64,000 bases of DNA from Polytrichum commune (Eukaryota > Streptophyta > Polytrichopsida > Polytrichales > Polytrichaceae), in assembly GCA_950295325.1 (NCBI GenBank), contig OX485808.1, positions 21,408,527 to 21,472,526 on the forward strand. The letters are read 5' to 3'. The translations under genes and the position numbers were made by a program. Positions 1 to 11,962 of this stretch are shown piece by piece; the stretch's first letter is position 1, and each line of letters begins with the position of its first letter. The notes beneath the pieces were generated by a model. It had not been told where the DNA came from. It saw only the letters and a list, made by a program, of their open reading frames with translations, and did no database searches.

Positions 1-984
1 GAAGGATTTGAGTTTTTTTTTAAAACAAGAAATGATAGGCTTCGCGGTCAAGGAGATTCAACCTACCTTTTTGTATCATGCACTGCAATATGTGAGAAGG
101 ATTTTTCTAAATAAAACCTAATCAAAAGTCATCTACGTACTACTAGTTTGAAGTTCTTCATTTCATGTGCAAATATTCCAGTTGAAAACATCAATTGGAA
201 TGTAGTGATGTTTGTTTGGAGAAACATGAAGAATAGAAGAATTCATCAACTTCTTTGAAGGGTAAGTAGGTCTTCATTTTAAAAATTTTGGACATGTTTA
301 TATATATTAATTCTTGTTCAATTGCTAAGTTTACCTTCAATTATAATATTTGACATTATGTTAAAAAGGGTCTAAATTTTGTGGTTGATGGATTAATGTA
401 TGCAGGTGAATCAAACACTTCAAGATTGATATTATGATTGGGTATTAGTAATTAGATTTCATTATGTTTATATTCACATGTCATATATGACATAATGTAT
501 TGATATTTATACCATTCATTTTTGTAGAAAAATTTATAAACATGTTGATTTTAGAACCCGTCCAAAGTGAATTTGACACGTCCAAAGATTGACCAAAAGA
601 TTGTGAGGACTTTCACTCTTAAATTCATTTGAATTTTAGCAACCTTTCATAGCTTATAATTAACTTTTAAAAAAAAATTGGTTAATCCTTGGCTTTCAAA
701 CGTGGTGAAGGACTTAGCCAGGTTCAATTCCTGCCAAGGATACCATTTAGTACTCAAATTTTGACTTTAAAGCCTACAATTTAAAGATATGAAGGATTTT
801 AACCTACTAAAAATTTGTTTTGAAGGCAATTGGCGGGTAACTTAAAAAACTCAAAAGGTTTTTAACTTACAAAAATTTGATATTGTAGGATGCAACCTAT
901 GCCATGAGAGAAATAGTCTATGCCCTTTTGAAGAGGTAGGCAATTAACCTTAATAACTTCAAAAACTTTTCGGATGCTGGTTTC
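1..984. other. AT-rich non-coding DNA, no gene seen
   Basis: No reading frame of credible length or composition is present on either strand. The stretch is AT-rich with short homopolymers. I recognise no repeat termini or RNA gene in it. Confidence 0.6.
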
Positions 985-1262
985 GGGTGCGGACCGGGGG
1001 GGGGGGGGAGCGCCGGAGCGGGTGCGGACGGTGGGGGAGGGGGGGGGGGCAGGGTCGGGGAGGGTGGGCGGGAGGGCGGGAAAGGGGGGGAGGTCGGGTA
1101 GGGGGGGGGAGGGGCGGGTACGATGGGGGAGGGTCGGGTACCGGGGGAAGGGAGGCGGACGGGGTATATAAGTGGAGGGGCCCACTTGTTTTACCCCACT
1201 CCACTCCTTGTGGGCGCCCGGACGGCCCTCCTCTGAAAAAGAACGCGGGGCAACGGGGGGCT
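985..1262. repeat. G-rich low-complexity tract
   Basis: The + strand consists of long G runs broken by GGTGCGGAC-like and GGGTCGGGTA-like words, giving an extreme G/C strand skew and many closely spaced G runs able to form G-quadruplexes. Proline-rich or glycine-rich frames read through it are a by-product of composition. A compositionally similar tract lies near 16.57 kb, so the word may belong to a dispersed repeat. A TATATAAG string sits at its right edge near 1164, but no gene follows. Confidence 0.75.
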
Positions 1263-1640
1263 CGGGGGAGTGTGGGGTTCTTTTTTGGGGACCCTTTTTC
1301 ACAAACAATATTTATTCATGTGTTTTGTGGGTGTGTTTAGGGTGGCCATTTTTTTGGCACATTCCTTCTGATGCGCCCAGTCAACTGGCCTCTGCGTGAG
1401 CGCGGGTAGCAGGGTGCTCGAAGGGTGTGCTGAATTTTTGAACTTTATTTTTGAACGGCATTTTTGAACTCATTCGACAACAACACTATTTTGAAGTGTA
1501 TGCTTGGATGTTTTTGTAGCACTATTATGAAATGCAATTAGAATTTAAAAAATTAGAGTTCTAGATTAGACTTAGAAACTACAATTGGGGTGGGGACATG
1601 GCAAATGGAGGATCTAGAGACATGGTAAGTGGAGGATCAA
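1263..1640. other. Non-coding spacer, no gene seen
   Basis: Sequence between the G-rich tract and the decayed + strand transposon gene. It contains a short local repeat of a TTTTTGAAC-like word near 1436-1470 and nothing else I can support. Confidence 0.5.
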
Positions 1641-1787
1641 GGGAGCCCAAGAAATATCAACGTAAGGCCGCAGAGTTGGAGTGAGATGTTTATGATGACG
1701 ACACCCAAAAAGCCAGGACAAGTTGAGAGAATGTACCACAGCCGTGGTCAGCGAGGACCACAATGCAGTACGTGAACTTACCTCACT

Positions 1788-3867
1788 TTGATTGGTTGTG
1801 GCCAAGATCTTGTCGAACGACATTACAAATCCAAGTGTGCGAGTTATATCCAACTCGAAGACGTGGAGACAAAATGGAAATTTCTAACAATATTTAGAAA
1901 TATCTCCAATTTGGGAAGATGGTCCAAGAGTGCAATTATGAGGTCTGTGACATGTATGATGTATGCGGAGCACGTGTTGCAAGTAAGAGTGGATTGGTCA
2001 ACTCTGGGTGCTCTGAACAAGAAGAAATTTGGGGGTATTGGAATTGCATTCACTAAGTGTGCAGTTCCAGATATTCCATACACTCCCATTCCGTAGTGGT
2101 TTAGGAGGAATCCCAGACTAGTGAATGAGCCTAGGATCCCAATTCCAGAGGGTCGGAAACTAGAAAAACCACGTCGTCTTGGTCGAACAAACAATGATAT
2201 GGAGAGGGTAATCGATGAGGCGTTTGCAAGTATGGATGACGGCATGGAGGATATGGAAGACCAAGAGAATATGGCAGAAGTTGAGGTTAACAACTTGGTC
2301 AACGAGGTGGTTGACGAGGTAAACTTTGGTGAACTTGGAGCGGATACGATGGAGATCAGAATGGATGAATTGCATAAGCAGCATGCTGAGAAAATTCGTG
2401 AGTACAAAGCAAAGATTCTCGATTTGGAAAATCAAGTTGCAACACTTACCATGGGGGAGGCTGGCAGTTCAAGTAGTTCACCAACAGACATGAACCTTCA
2501 GTCTTTGCAAGCAAAGAGGGACACAGCTTTAGAAGAAGCCATGATTACAAAGTCATAAGCTTTGGATGTTTGTACGATGAATCAAATAATGCAAGAAAAG
2601 ATGGAGGCTTTGCAAAAAGAGGCGGTGGACATGCAGCAACAACGTCAAGTGATCAATGAAATTGTTGTTAATTACAAAGCCAAGATTGACCTTGACGTTC
2701 TTGGTCAACTAGAGGAGCAGAATGCGAGGCTGAATAAATTTCAGTTGGAAGCGATTGTGGATCGCAAGAATATGAGGACTGGCACATTGTTTGCTATGGC
2801 AAAGGTCCGTCAATTTGAAGCTTAGTTTGAGAGCATCCAGAAAGAATGGAACCGCAATCAGAGAATGCGGAACATGATGCTCACGTCATGGCCAGAAGAT
2901 GAGCAGATGTACCCTAGTAGGTGGATGAGAATAGAGAGTGGACATTGCCAAACAGAAGCATTGATTGGCAGCAAGTGTCTGATGAAGATCACCATTGGGA
3001 TGTGGAACAAATGTATAAATATCCATTCCACATGACTGGTGAGAAGTTATGGCCAAATTCATATACAATGGTTTCAGACGGATCCGTATGTGCGATTTGC
3101 CAATGTCCATTTGGCCCAGAGGGATGCGTTCAAATTGGATCATGTGGGGCCCAATTCCATCCACAATGTCTAATAGGGAATATGATCAAGAAACGCCAGT
3201 ATCCTCATTGTAGATCATCTTTTCACCCTCGTTTGTACCTCCAATTTGGCCTTCGGGATTACATGCCTAACGTGTGGGTGTTAAAGCCTAAAGATTTTAC
3301 CTTCGAACTTCAAGAGTTTGATGGGGAGAATGTTGAGTGGAGTTGGTTATATAATTGTGTTAGGTTGAGCTATGGAACGAGAACAAGAATAGAGCATGGA
3401 CACGGAATGCACGTCTAATTACGTATGCTGCAGATGAGTTATATCCCAACAAGCCCCCCAAGCATGGCTTGAAAATATTTTTTTACCAATCTTTTGGTTG
3501 ACATTGGGATATAACAAACAGACAATTAAAGAGAGGTAATCATCCTCATTAGTACAATGCAGCAGGTCTCGAATCAGTATCGGAGCATGATTTGGAACAA
3601 AATGCAGATGACATGCCCATGGAACGGGATCCGAGACTTGAATTGGAATTGGAGCAGGGGTACCACCAGAACATGCTACAGTTGAGTGCAATTAATGCAC
3701 ACTTGCATAGACTTACGGATGATGCGGTTTTGAAATGGCTAAATGGTGGGCCTAGACCACGTAATGCCGTTCCATTGTCTCCTAGAAGTCGTCCATATTT
3801 CACCCGTGGAGTAACGCGAAGCATGAAAGGTGCAAGGGAATCATCACGAGCACGACGGCAGTTTTGA
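1788..3867 (+). pseudogene. Decayed transposon-associated gene with coiled coil and RING-like finger
   Basis: One long coding-like frame, now broken. In-frame stops stand at 2094-2096, 2556-2558 and 2823-2825. The frame shifts near 2915 and again near 3385, and two more stops occur at 3499-3501 and 3550-3552. Translation through the breaks gives an N-terminal part, an acidic segment (about 2220-2340), a long heptad-like coiled coil (about 2345-2825), a RING-like segment (about 3085-3225) and a basic tail. The RING-like part keeps CAIC, SCG and FHPQC but has Ala and Tyr where the central His and the penultimate Cys would be (YPHC), so zinc ligands are missing. I do not recognise the family. 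It faces the hAT transposase gene tail to tail, so it could be a second gene of the same element. Confidence 0.55.
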
Positions 3868-4619
3868 TCCAGCTAATCCAATTGCAATAGACCTCGATTC
3901 AGATTCAAATTAGGAATTTTTATATGATATTTAATTAGGAAGTTGTATAGGAAGGGAGGAAGACTTTGGACACAATGAACATATTTATTGTTCAAATAAT
4001 ATATAATATGAAGAGGATTTACCGGCAAGTTGTCATTTTTAAATGATTAGAACGTGTAAAATATAGCATATGGATGCCACATATTTTAATGTTTTTCGAA
4101 ACTTTTAAAAACGTACTTGAATATTAGTAATTCATATAATGGTCTAACCAAAAATACTATTAACTACATAGTCAATATTGAAAACCACATAAAGATATAA
4201 TTATATAAAACACATAGAAAGGTTATCTAAAAGAGGAAGTCACCAACGAAGCATGTACAATCGAGCAATAGGGGGCTTGCAATATTTATAAAAGCATTTG
4301 CTTTAAGAAGCTCAATAAATAAAAATAAAATCCATGCACAGTAAAAATAATATAAAATATTGTACTAATAATGACATAACATTCTGTTGGAAATTAATTG
4401 CAACGACAAGTTGACAACCATATGGTATTTTAAAAATTTTAAAAAAATATGCAATAAATAACTTTATTACTATAATAAACGATACAACTACGAAGGTAGC
4501 GTTCGCTTTGTGATCTAAATGTCTTACCGAAGGCCCTAAGGTTGTATCAATTTTGACGTAAGTAAAAAAAATTACGGAAATACGTGGGAGCACCGAACGA
4601 CCACATTTGTGCAAAACCA
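3868..4619. other. AT-rich spacer between two convergent transposon genes
   Basis: Very AT-rich sequence between the 3' ends of the + strand RING-like pseudogene and the - strand hAT transposase. No gene or clear inverted repeat is seen. It may carry the polyadenylation signals of both genes. Confidence 0.5.
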
Positions 4620-7600
4620 TTACGTTCGAATCCGTATGGTGGGATCATTTGCTTCGACACACCTTGGGTCCTCTTCAGACTCGTCTGTGCTGAAATTATC
4701 ATCTGTGTGGGGAGTCGCGCTCCGAAGGTGCAACTCTCAGTCATGTTGTGAGATAATTATCTTCTTGGTGGGCCGGGAGCCCTCTGCATCATGTATGCCA
4801 TTTTCATCTAGATGTGGTTTACCCTCATCTTCATTGTAGTCTTCAGCAGTAAACAGAAGTGATCCTCCCTGATACCTCTTTCTAGTATGTTTGACACCTC
4901 TCGTAGTTCTCAGGCGTCCTCCACCCATACCAGGACTTGAGTGCACTTCATCTAGACTTCCATCTATAATTGCATCCCCCATTGTACTTCCACCTCCAAC
5001 TCCGAGACCACCTCTTCCATTGGATTGACTGTGTGGAAGCGAAATTGATGCGGGTGGAATTGCAATTGGTATGTTCTCAACAACATGTCGACGAACAAAT
5101 GGACAACGTGGCGTCTCTATAGTAACATTTCTTGAAACATTGTGTATAGCAACCAAAGTAGCACCCATAACAGCTGCACGTGAAACACCCAATCTAGAAG
5201 TATTGGCAATACTTCGAATGAGAGGATGATGTTAACGTTATGCATGCACTTGCACCATAGAGGTGGATGCAATTCCTTGAAGAGCACGAAATCGAGTTGT
5301 AGGCATTTCAGCAACATTGGGCGTTTGAACTTCTATACGATGGTTGGATATGAGGGAGGCTTCCATGGATTCAGAATGTACTATGGTTGGAAGTGGATCA
5401 TGTTGAACATGCGTTGGCTCATTTGCGGGTAGTACATTGTCACCTCCACCAAAAGAAAGAGAATCGCTATGAGGTTGCAAGGAATCTACTTCAATTCCTA
5501 CATTCTCTATTGCCCCCATAACAACATTATGGTCAGAGGGAAAACCTTGTCCAGTATGAAGGGTTTCAAAAGGTGGTCCTCCAATAGACCCTTCATGATC
5601 GTCATGCATTCCGTCGATATGATGGGGGACATCCTCTTCATCAAAATCAAACACCCCAAGTTTCCATCACTACCATTGCCATCATCATCTTCTGAATCGA
5701 GATCATCCAAATCAAAGTCAATGTCATCAACATTGTTGACATCATCATTTCCGGCCCTATCATTTGGATCCACGTCATCTTCTTCGTCAAGGTCATCGTC
5801 AGAATGGACCTCATTCAATTCGTACCATTGCGCAGGTTTTGGGCCCCTCCGATGTCGAATGAACCTACTATTGGTATATATGTAGACGAGGTCCTCAGCA
5901 CGACTATGCTTCAAGCGATTGCGACTTTTGTTGTGAACATATGAGTACATGCTCCAATTGCGCTCACATGCGGATGCGGACCATACTTGTGCAAAGATAC
6001 GTCTTGCTATTGTTTGGAGGGCCTTAGCTCCACCTCCCATTGCATCCCACCATTCATGGAGAGGTGCGGCATGCACGTTCGGGTCTGTAGAATCAGCAAA
6101 AGGCCCTCGATTTTCAAGGAAATCTTGGTACTGGTGGAGGATTTGGATATAAGTGTCATCATCTGAAGCAAGCTTGCAAAGAACTCGATTTAGGATTGTC
6201 CTCGAATTGTCATCCTCATGGAGTAGGGCCCAACCACGTAGAAGCGGATTTAACATCGCTCCAGCCCAATGAAGATCATTCAACATCAACCTCCATCTAT
6301 TTTGAAACGTTAGTATAGCATTTGCAACAAGCTCAAGGCTTAAGCGAAATGGAGGTTTACTGAATCCACGAATATGGGTTTGTAAATCATGCATGACCCT
6401 CCAAGCCAATCCCATTGCAAGCGCCTTGCCATCAAATACACGAAGAGCTTTAACAACCGGGATCACCATATACAAGAAATTTTCGCACGTGTTCCAGAAT
6501 CCATCGGAACGTATAAAGCGTCGCACTGCAAAGTCCTTGATGTAAGCGGTGCGAGATCTTTTCCTCAAATCACGCATTAGAGTAGGCCAATCCTCATCAA
6601 CCACCATTCTTTCCAAAGCATTGCGTACTTGAAGAAGACGTTCTATCATGATGAAGTTCGTTGCAAAACGGGTCTATACAGGTAGGCGGAGTGAGAGATT
6701 TGGTGACAACCTCCGGAATATAGCTTGAGAAGCATGATGATTTTTAACAAAAACACAAATATGGCGCGCTTTTTTTACCAACTTTTTCACCCATTCCTCC
6801 TTCTCCCAATCTTCTAAGAGAAGATCTAGGCAATGCGCAGCACATCCTTGAAAATATAGATCAGGATTTGCTCGAATCAAGTCGCAAACAGCGGAGGCCA
6901 TAACTGGGGCATTGTCGGTGCAAACTTGGACCACATTATGTCGACCAACCTTTTCCACAAATGGTTGAATTTGAACAGCAACGTACACATGATCCTTGTG
7001 ATTTCCCGTGGTATCAATGGTACCCAAGAAAACGTCTCCCTTTGTGCCACATTGAAGAACGTTTAGGAGAGGTCGGTTTTGCACGTTGTCCCATCCATCC
7101 CAACATATTGTAATGCCATATTGGTCAATGGAATTCCCCAGCTTCTCCTTCATTTGCTTATCTAGATCAACATTTTTAGCAGTTAACAACTTCGTACGGA
7201 TTGCATTGTACGATGGTGGTGTGTAGGCTGGCATTTGATGGCGAGCAGTTTCACGCACAACATGAACAAATGCAGGATGTCTCACAATGTTGAAATGAAT
7301 GTTAGCTTCATAAAAAGCCGTTGCCCATGCTCTATCAAGAAGTTGTTTTGTTGACACATTGAATCCCTCCGTTATGTTGAGTTGACATAGTTCACGAGGA
7401 GGTGTGCCATATGCCACAACACCAAAATGTTGTGTGGATTGGGACATAAGCAAAGGCTCTGTTTCACTATCTACGAAGTCCACTATAATAGGCTCCAGAG
7501 GTACATCATCTCGCACCGGAGGGTCCTCATTTACAATACCTACATGTAAGGGCATAGCGCCTCCGCAATCTTCAAACAAGACCCTAATATGCGGGGGTAC

Positions 7601-7789
7601 CATCCTACATGTGGAAACATCACTAGGACCCCCTAAAGGAGGTCTATAACCAAGGTGGGCCAACATTCTATTTCCTCGGTAAGATATGACGAACGGGCAA
7701 AACCTACATTTAACCTGCCTTTTTGATTTACCAGGAACCATCCCCTTATCCTCGTACCAATGATCCCATGCATCATTTTGGCGTGGCAT
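4620..7789 (-). pseudogene. hAT-superfamily transposase (BED / DUF659 / hAT dimerisation), disrupted
   Basis: Cut-and-paste transposase of the DUF659-type plant hAT families. The ATG at 7787-7789 follows a good acceptor near 7803, so a 5' intron is likely. In order: a BED-like zinc finger (VKCRFC with later Cys and His, first ~75 residues), a DUF659/RNase-H-like core containing ITICWDGW and VCTDNAPVM, a CAAHCLDLLLED segment, then the C-terminal dimerisation region (FAQVWSASACERNWS, then NRLKHSRAEDLVYI) and a strongly acidic tail. The gene is broken by one TAG at 6674-6676 with the frame unchanged on both sides. A one-base frame change occurs at the C4 run 5654-5657 (a G run on the coding strand). 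Stops follow at 5238-5240, 5232-5234 and 4737-4739 before a final stop at 4620-4622. Few lesions in the core suggest a young inactivation; the G-run break could be a sequencing error. Confidence 0.85.
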
Positions 7790-8376
7790 GACTTCAACAA
7801 AACCTGCAAATACAAACAAGGTAGAGCAAGTAACTTTGATCGCATACTAGGTCCTGTTGAAGAGTGCCACAAGGGCAACCCTAATTCACGGTCACTAGAG
7901 TGGACAAAGTATCCTTTGCAATCGGGTCTCACGCATTCAATCCTCACTCCTCATAAGAGAATCAAAAGTCTTGAGACACACTGTGAGGCCAAACCCACCA
8001 CCCTTAAGCGTCCTAGTCCGGGTGATGGTGTTGAGAATCACATGTATTGTTTGTATCGGAAGAATGATCTCTTTGCACCCAAAGGTGTTCATATCATTTT
8101 GAATCACTTTGTTTATTAGTGGTAGGCTCTTGGCTTTGGGCCGCGTTGGCCTTCTCAAGGGTCCAACCGGCGGCCTTGGCAACACAAGCTCTCAAGGATA
8201 TCCCCCTTTGGCCTTTGATTATTCTCTTCGTTACTTGACCATTGCTAGAGTCTTCCGCTTTCTCCATCGGCCTAACCTCCTTTGTCTCGCCAATGTGGAT
8301 GTCCTCCGCTTTCTCCATTTTTTTATAAGTGATCGATTTTCTACCAAAAAGGATGTAAGTGTTGAAAAACACTCCC
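7790..8376. other. Leader of the hAT gene and flank of the piggyBac insertion
   Basis: The first bases hold the probable 3' splice site of a 5' leader intron of the hAT transposase. The rest up to the TTAA at 8377 has no recognisable gene. The terminal inverted repeats of the hAT element could not be located here. Confidence 0.4.
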
Positions 8377-8380
8377 TTAA

Positions 8381-8396
8381 CCCCTAAATGCCCGAG
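8381..8396 (+). repeat. Left terminal inverted repeat of the piggyBac element
   Basis: Reads CCCCTAAATGCCCGAG directly after TTAA. It matches the inverted right end at 14742-14757 with one mismatch. Confidence 0.92.
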
Positions 8397-9006
8397 TCCC
8401 TCCATGGACGTTTTTTCTAATAAAATAGTGCATGTCTTTACTACAATCCCCAAGCCATGAATTGATCTTTGATCCAAAATCTAACCGTATAGATGTGATT
8501 AGAACTTGTATATTAGTAAGTACACCAATTTTGAGTCCTTGATTGCATAATAGTTGTGAAATTCAATGTAGATAAATGTGTGTAATCTTTTTTTAGTATG
8601 CTGCCCCTCCTCACAATGTTGGCTAAAATTGGTCATAAGTATTTTTGGTAGTTAGAGGTGACACAAACAACCCCATCATGTTGAAGAGAACAAAAATGTG
8701 AATCCAATGACCCTATGTGTGCATGTAGACCTACCCAAATCTAATTCGCACTCCTCCTTGCAATTGGTGAAACGCATTTGTTTTTTTTTAACACTTGACA
8801 ATTTCATATGGAAAATTGCTTCACATCAATGGTCGTGATTAGTAATATTTGACGGTGAAAAGAACAAGATTTTTTTACTCTTTCCGGTGCAACAATTCTC
8901 AAAAGAAATGACATACGGGAACTCCGTGGATGTCAAAAATAAGTAAATTGGTCCAATTAGCAAAAACATTTGGGAAATAGTGAAGAACTACCACCGCCCA
9001 TTCCCA

Positions 9007-9124
9007 ACATCATGGGTGGGACCCCTCTCCGCCTACAAGGTACCTTGTCCAACCTACCTCCTATTGCCTACATCATGGGTGGTTCCCTTTTCCCGCTAAC
9101 AAGGTACTTCCTCCAACCTACCAC
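9007..9124. repeat. Direct repeat in the piggyBac subterminal region
   Basis: Two ~55-bp copies (from about 9007 and 9069) share ACATCATGGGTGG, an ACAAGGTAC word and TCCAACCTACC. They lie between the left end and the transposase stop codon, where transposons often carry repeated binding sites. No function is shown. Confidence 0.65.
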
Positions 9125-11308
9125 CTAGTCGTCACCTAATTGCCACCTACTTGCCACCTCAATTGAGCCTATCCACTAAATGAAGTACTTATCTATTCTA
9201 AAATTTAGCCCGCCGCTCCCGGTCCCGCCATACAAGGTGCTGCCCCAATAATCAACATTAGTCAATAGGTCATAACTTCTACATAATCAACTATTTTAGC
9301 GTGCAACTTTTTTTGACCGGTAGCTACAATGTTTGTGCATGTTCTCAGTTGTACAATCCAACAAAAAGGAATCACAGCCCCCTAGAATGTCACTAAAATC
9401 ACTTTCACCTCGTGGTTTTTACATATATTTTCAAACATGCCTAACTTTTACATATGAACATTGTTTCTAATGGCATTTTAGCTGCCTTTTGCATATTGAG
9501 GGTACAAATGTTAAAAAAATAAAACTTATTGATGAGCATTACCTTCAATCGAAAATGGGCCGGTGCACCGCCGCCCAACATTCTCCAATATGCATATGAT
9601 GCCCAAGGCAACAAGGACAATAAGTTTGGCACCGTATGCGGCATTCACAACAAACTTTGCGGTGTGGGCTCCACATGGGCATATGAAGAAGTCTGACATG
9701 CCGATTGTACCGAGAAGTGCACTTGCGGGACCGGAGGTGGTGTGAGGCCAAAACTTTGGCCAAACGCAATTGAAAAGATTTGTGACTCAAAGGTCGGTTT
9801 CCTAGAGTCAAAGACTGTGCGCAATGTAATTTCCACATGTTTACCACGGTAGTGTCCAAAAGAAAGAAAAAAAGCTTGTGCCACCACTTATGAGTCCGAA
9901 CTTGAGAGGAATATTCTCCCCTTAGTTGGTCCGCCACATCTACCCCCCGCATATAGGTTGTGTATTGGTAATGCATAGGGGAGGTCTCAACATCCTTACG
10001 CACGGAACCCACCCGCTGTGAGACCACCGGACATTCCTCCCCTACCCCATGGATTGGTGGGGCCACGGTGGACATCACAAGGACAGGTTTTTTATCCACC
10101 CATACAATAGCACTAAGTTTTTTGGATGCATGCATCCTCCACTCTAAATGTCCTTGAGGGGACTTTGCATAAAGTGATTTTTTAGCGAGGACGGTTGGAA
10201 GGCCAATACGGTCGGCCCTAACCGTGCCCGTCGCATAGGTGCCCTTCCCCAAAAGTTCCATGAACAAGGGCACTGAAGAAAAAAAATTATCCATAACTAC
10301 TATGTGGCCCCTATTCTCCAACCCCTCCAATAATGCGTGTACCACATTTGCCCCTTGCTTAGCCTCCCCTTTCTTAGATCCCTTGATTCCGGGAACCCCC
10401 TTATTGGCCCCACAATATACGTCGAAAGTCCATACGTACCTCGATGTAGAGTCCGTAAGACACCATACCTTGATTCCCCACTTAGTGGGCTTTTAGGCAT
10501 GTATTGACGGATGAGACAATACTTGCCCTTGTATTGTACCATCATCTCGTCTACGGTAACCTTATCCCCTAAATTCCACATGCCCTTACAACGATCCCTA
10601 ATCTCATCCAATAGCCACCGTAATTTTATCAATTTGTCAAAGTCCCCGCTTGACCGATCCGTAGTTGCGGCATGGTCATTATGCACATGTAAGCAACGAA
10701 TAATGTGTTCATAGTGATTCCGGGTCATAATTGAGGATATAACCGGGCACCACAAAAAATCACAAGATTTTTCCCAATAAGACCTTACATTGGGCTCAAT
10801 TTTTATCCCCATATATAAAGAAATTGCTAAAAAGGCCCTCAACTCCGGTGGGTGTAAGGCAAACCACGTATCCCCACCCCGTAACTTTTTGGGAGTGCAT
10901 TTAGAACGTGGGTTTATCTCCGATGCATACCTATTTGTCTCCGCACATATTTTACGTAATGTGTGAGGAGTCCAGAACTTATGGAACAAGGTATACAACG
11001 TGGGCATTTTATTAGAAGGGATTGGCAAGCCTGGTGTCGGACCCCTAAATTTAGCAGGTGCCGGATCAAATGTGGAGACTGTCTTTTGCCACGATGCATC
11101 ACAGTAAATTTCTTTCAAGGTTGGTAATTTTATACGCCCCATCTTCTGTCTACCCACAACTTCATTATCCAACAATTCACCCTTTTTTGCACATGCTGCC
11201 AACACCACAAAAGCATAAACTTTGATAAGCATATGGTTTCAGTCTCTACTGTGAACAAGTCATTTATTTAGAAAAGAGAAAATAACAAAAAAATGCCCTC
11301 TCACATGC

Positions 11309-11527
11309 AATGATCGGGGAGAACCGGCTGGTATTTACATATGAACTGGTTGAGTTCTAGAAATAACCGGTTGAAGTTCTATTTAGCAGAAAAATAACTA
11401 TCATCTTGGAGGAAATTTATAGAATGTACCCCAATTTAATAAAGGAAAACCGGAGGATGTGATCATGTAACAGGTTGGACTTGCAAACACAAGGATCTGA
11501 ACCGGTTATCCCCAAAAATCTTCCGGA
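11309..11527. mobile_element. ~200-bp inverted-repeat element in the piggyBac intron (AACCGG family)
   Basis: The core runs from GGGGAGAACCGG near 11316 to CCGGTTATCCCC ending at 11513, inverted copies with one mismatch. Internal AACCGGTT words recur. A diverged relative sits at 47822-48040 upstream of the receptor kinase, sharing the two ends, the AACCGGTT words and the CCCCAAAAATCT segment. It lies in the intron between transposase exons 2 and 3. Confidence 0.7.
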
Positions 11528-11880
11528 TGACTTCTCAGTGGCTAAATAAACAGAAAAAAAATAGAAAAAAACCAAAGCTTACCAGCAGCCGTTGCCTGCG
11601 CTCCTCGCTGGTTCGCGCTAGGGCGCCTGCTCTGCTGGCCACGCGCTGTGCTGCCGAGCGGCACTGCGCTCCGACACTTCGAAATCTCCTCCCAAGCGCC
11701 TAAATGTGGGAACACCTGCTCTTCTTCGCCCATCCGCCTCGCAACCCCAACATTGTCGACAGGAGCAGGTAAGTTTCTGTCTCGCTCCTCTCTACCTGCT
11801 TTTGTTTTCTGCAATTCAATACATCTGCCAATGTAACTGATAGCTTCTTCGAGTTGGTGCAATAAAAGAAATTTGAGAAT

Positions 11881-11962
11881 GGGTCGGTGTTTGATTCATG
11901 TGAGACTGGGTCGGTGTTTAATTTCATGTCAGACTGGGTCAGTGTTTGATTCATGTGAGACT
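11881..11962. repeat. 27-28-bp tandem repeat, three copies
   Basis: Three units starting at 11881, 11908 and 11936 share GGGTCGGTGTTTGATT and CATGTGAGACT with few changes. They lie in the first intron of the piggyBac gene. No coding role is seen. Confidence 0.8.

Noticed and set aside
1163-1170. TATA box at TATATAAG
   Set aside because: No gene or transcript-like structure follows it; probably chance at the edge of the G-rich repeat.
862-1308. Proline-rich and glycine-rich reading frames over the G-rich tract
   Set aside because: They exist on both strands and in several frames only because of base composition; there is no codon structure or motif.
6674-6676. Programmed readthrough of the TAG in the hAT transposase
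   Set aside because: Other stops and a frame change follow in the same gene; simple decay explains all of them.
7790-8376. Right-hand terminal inverted repeat of the first hAT element
   Set aside because: No CAGGG/TAGGG-type end with a partner and an 8-bp duplication could be matched on the left side.
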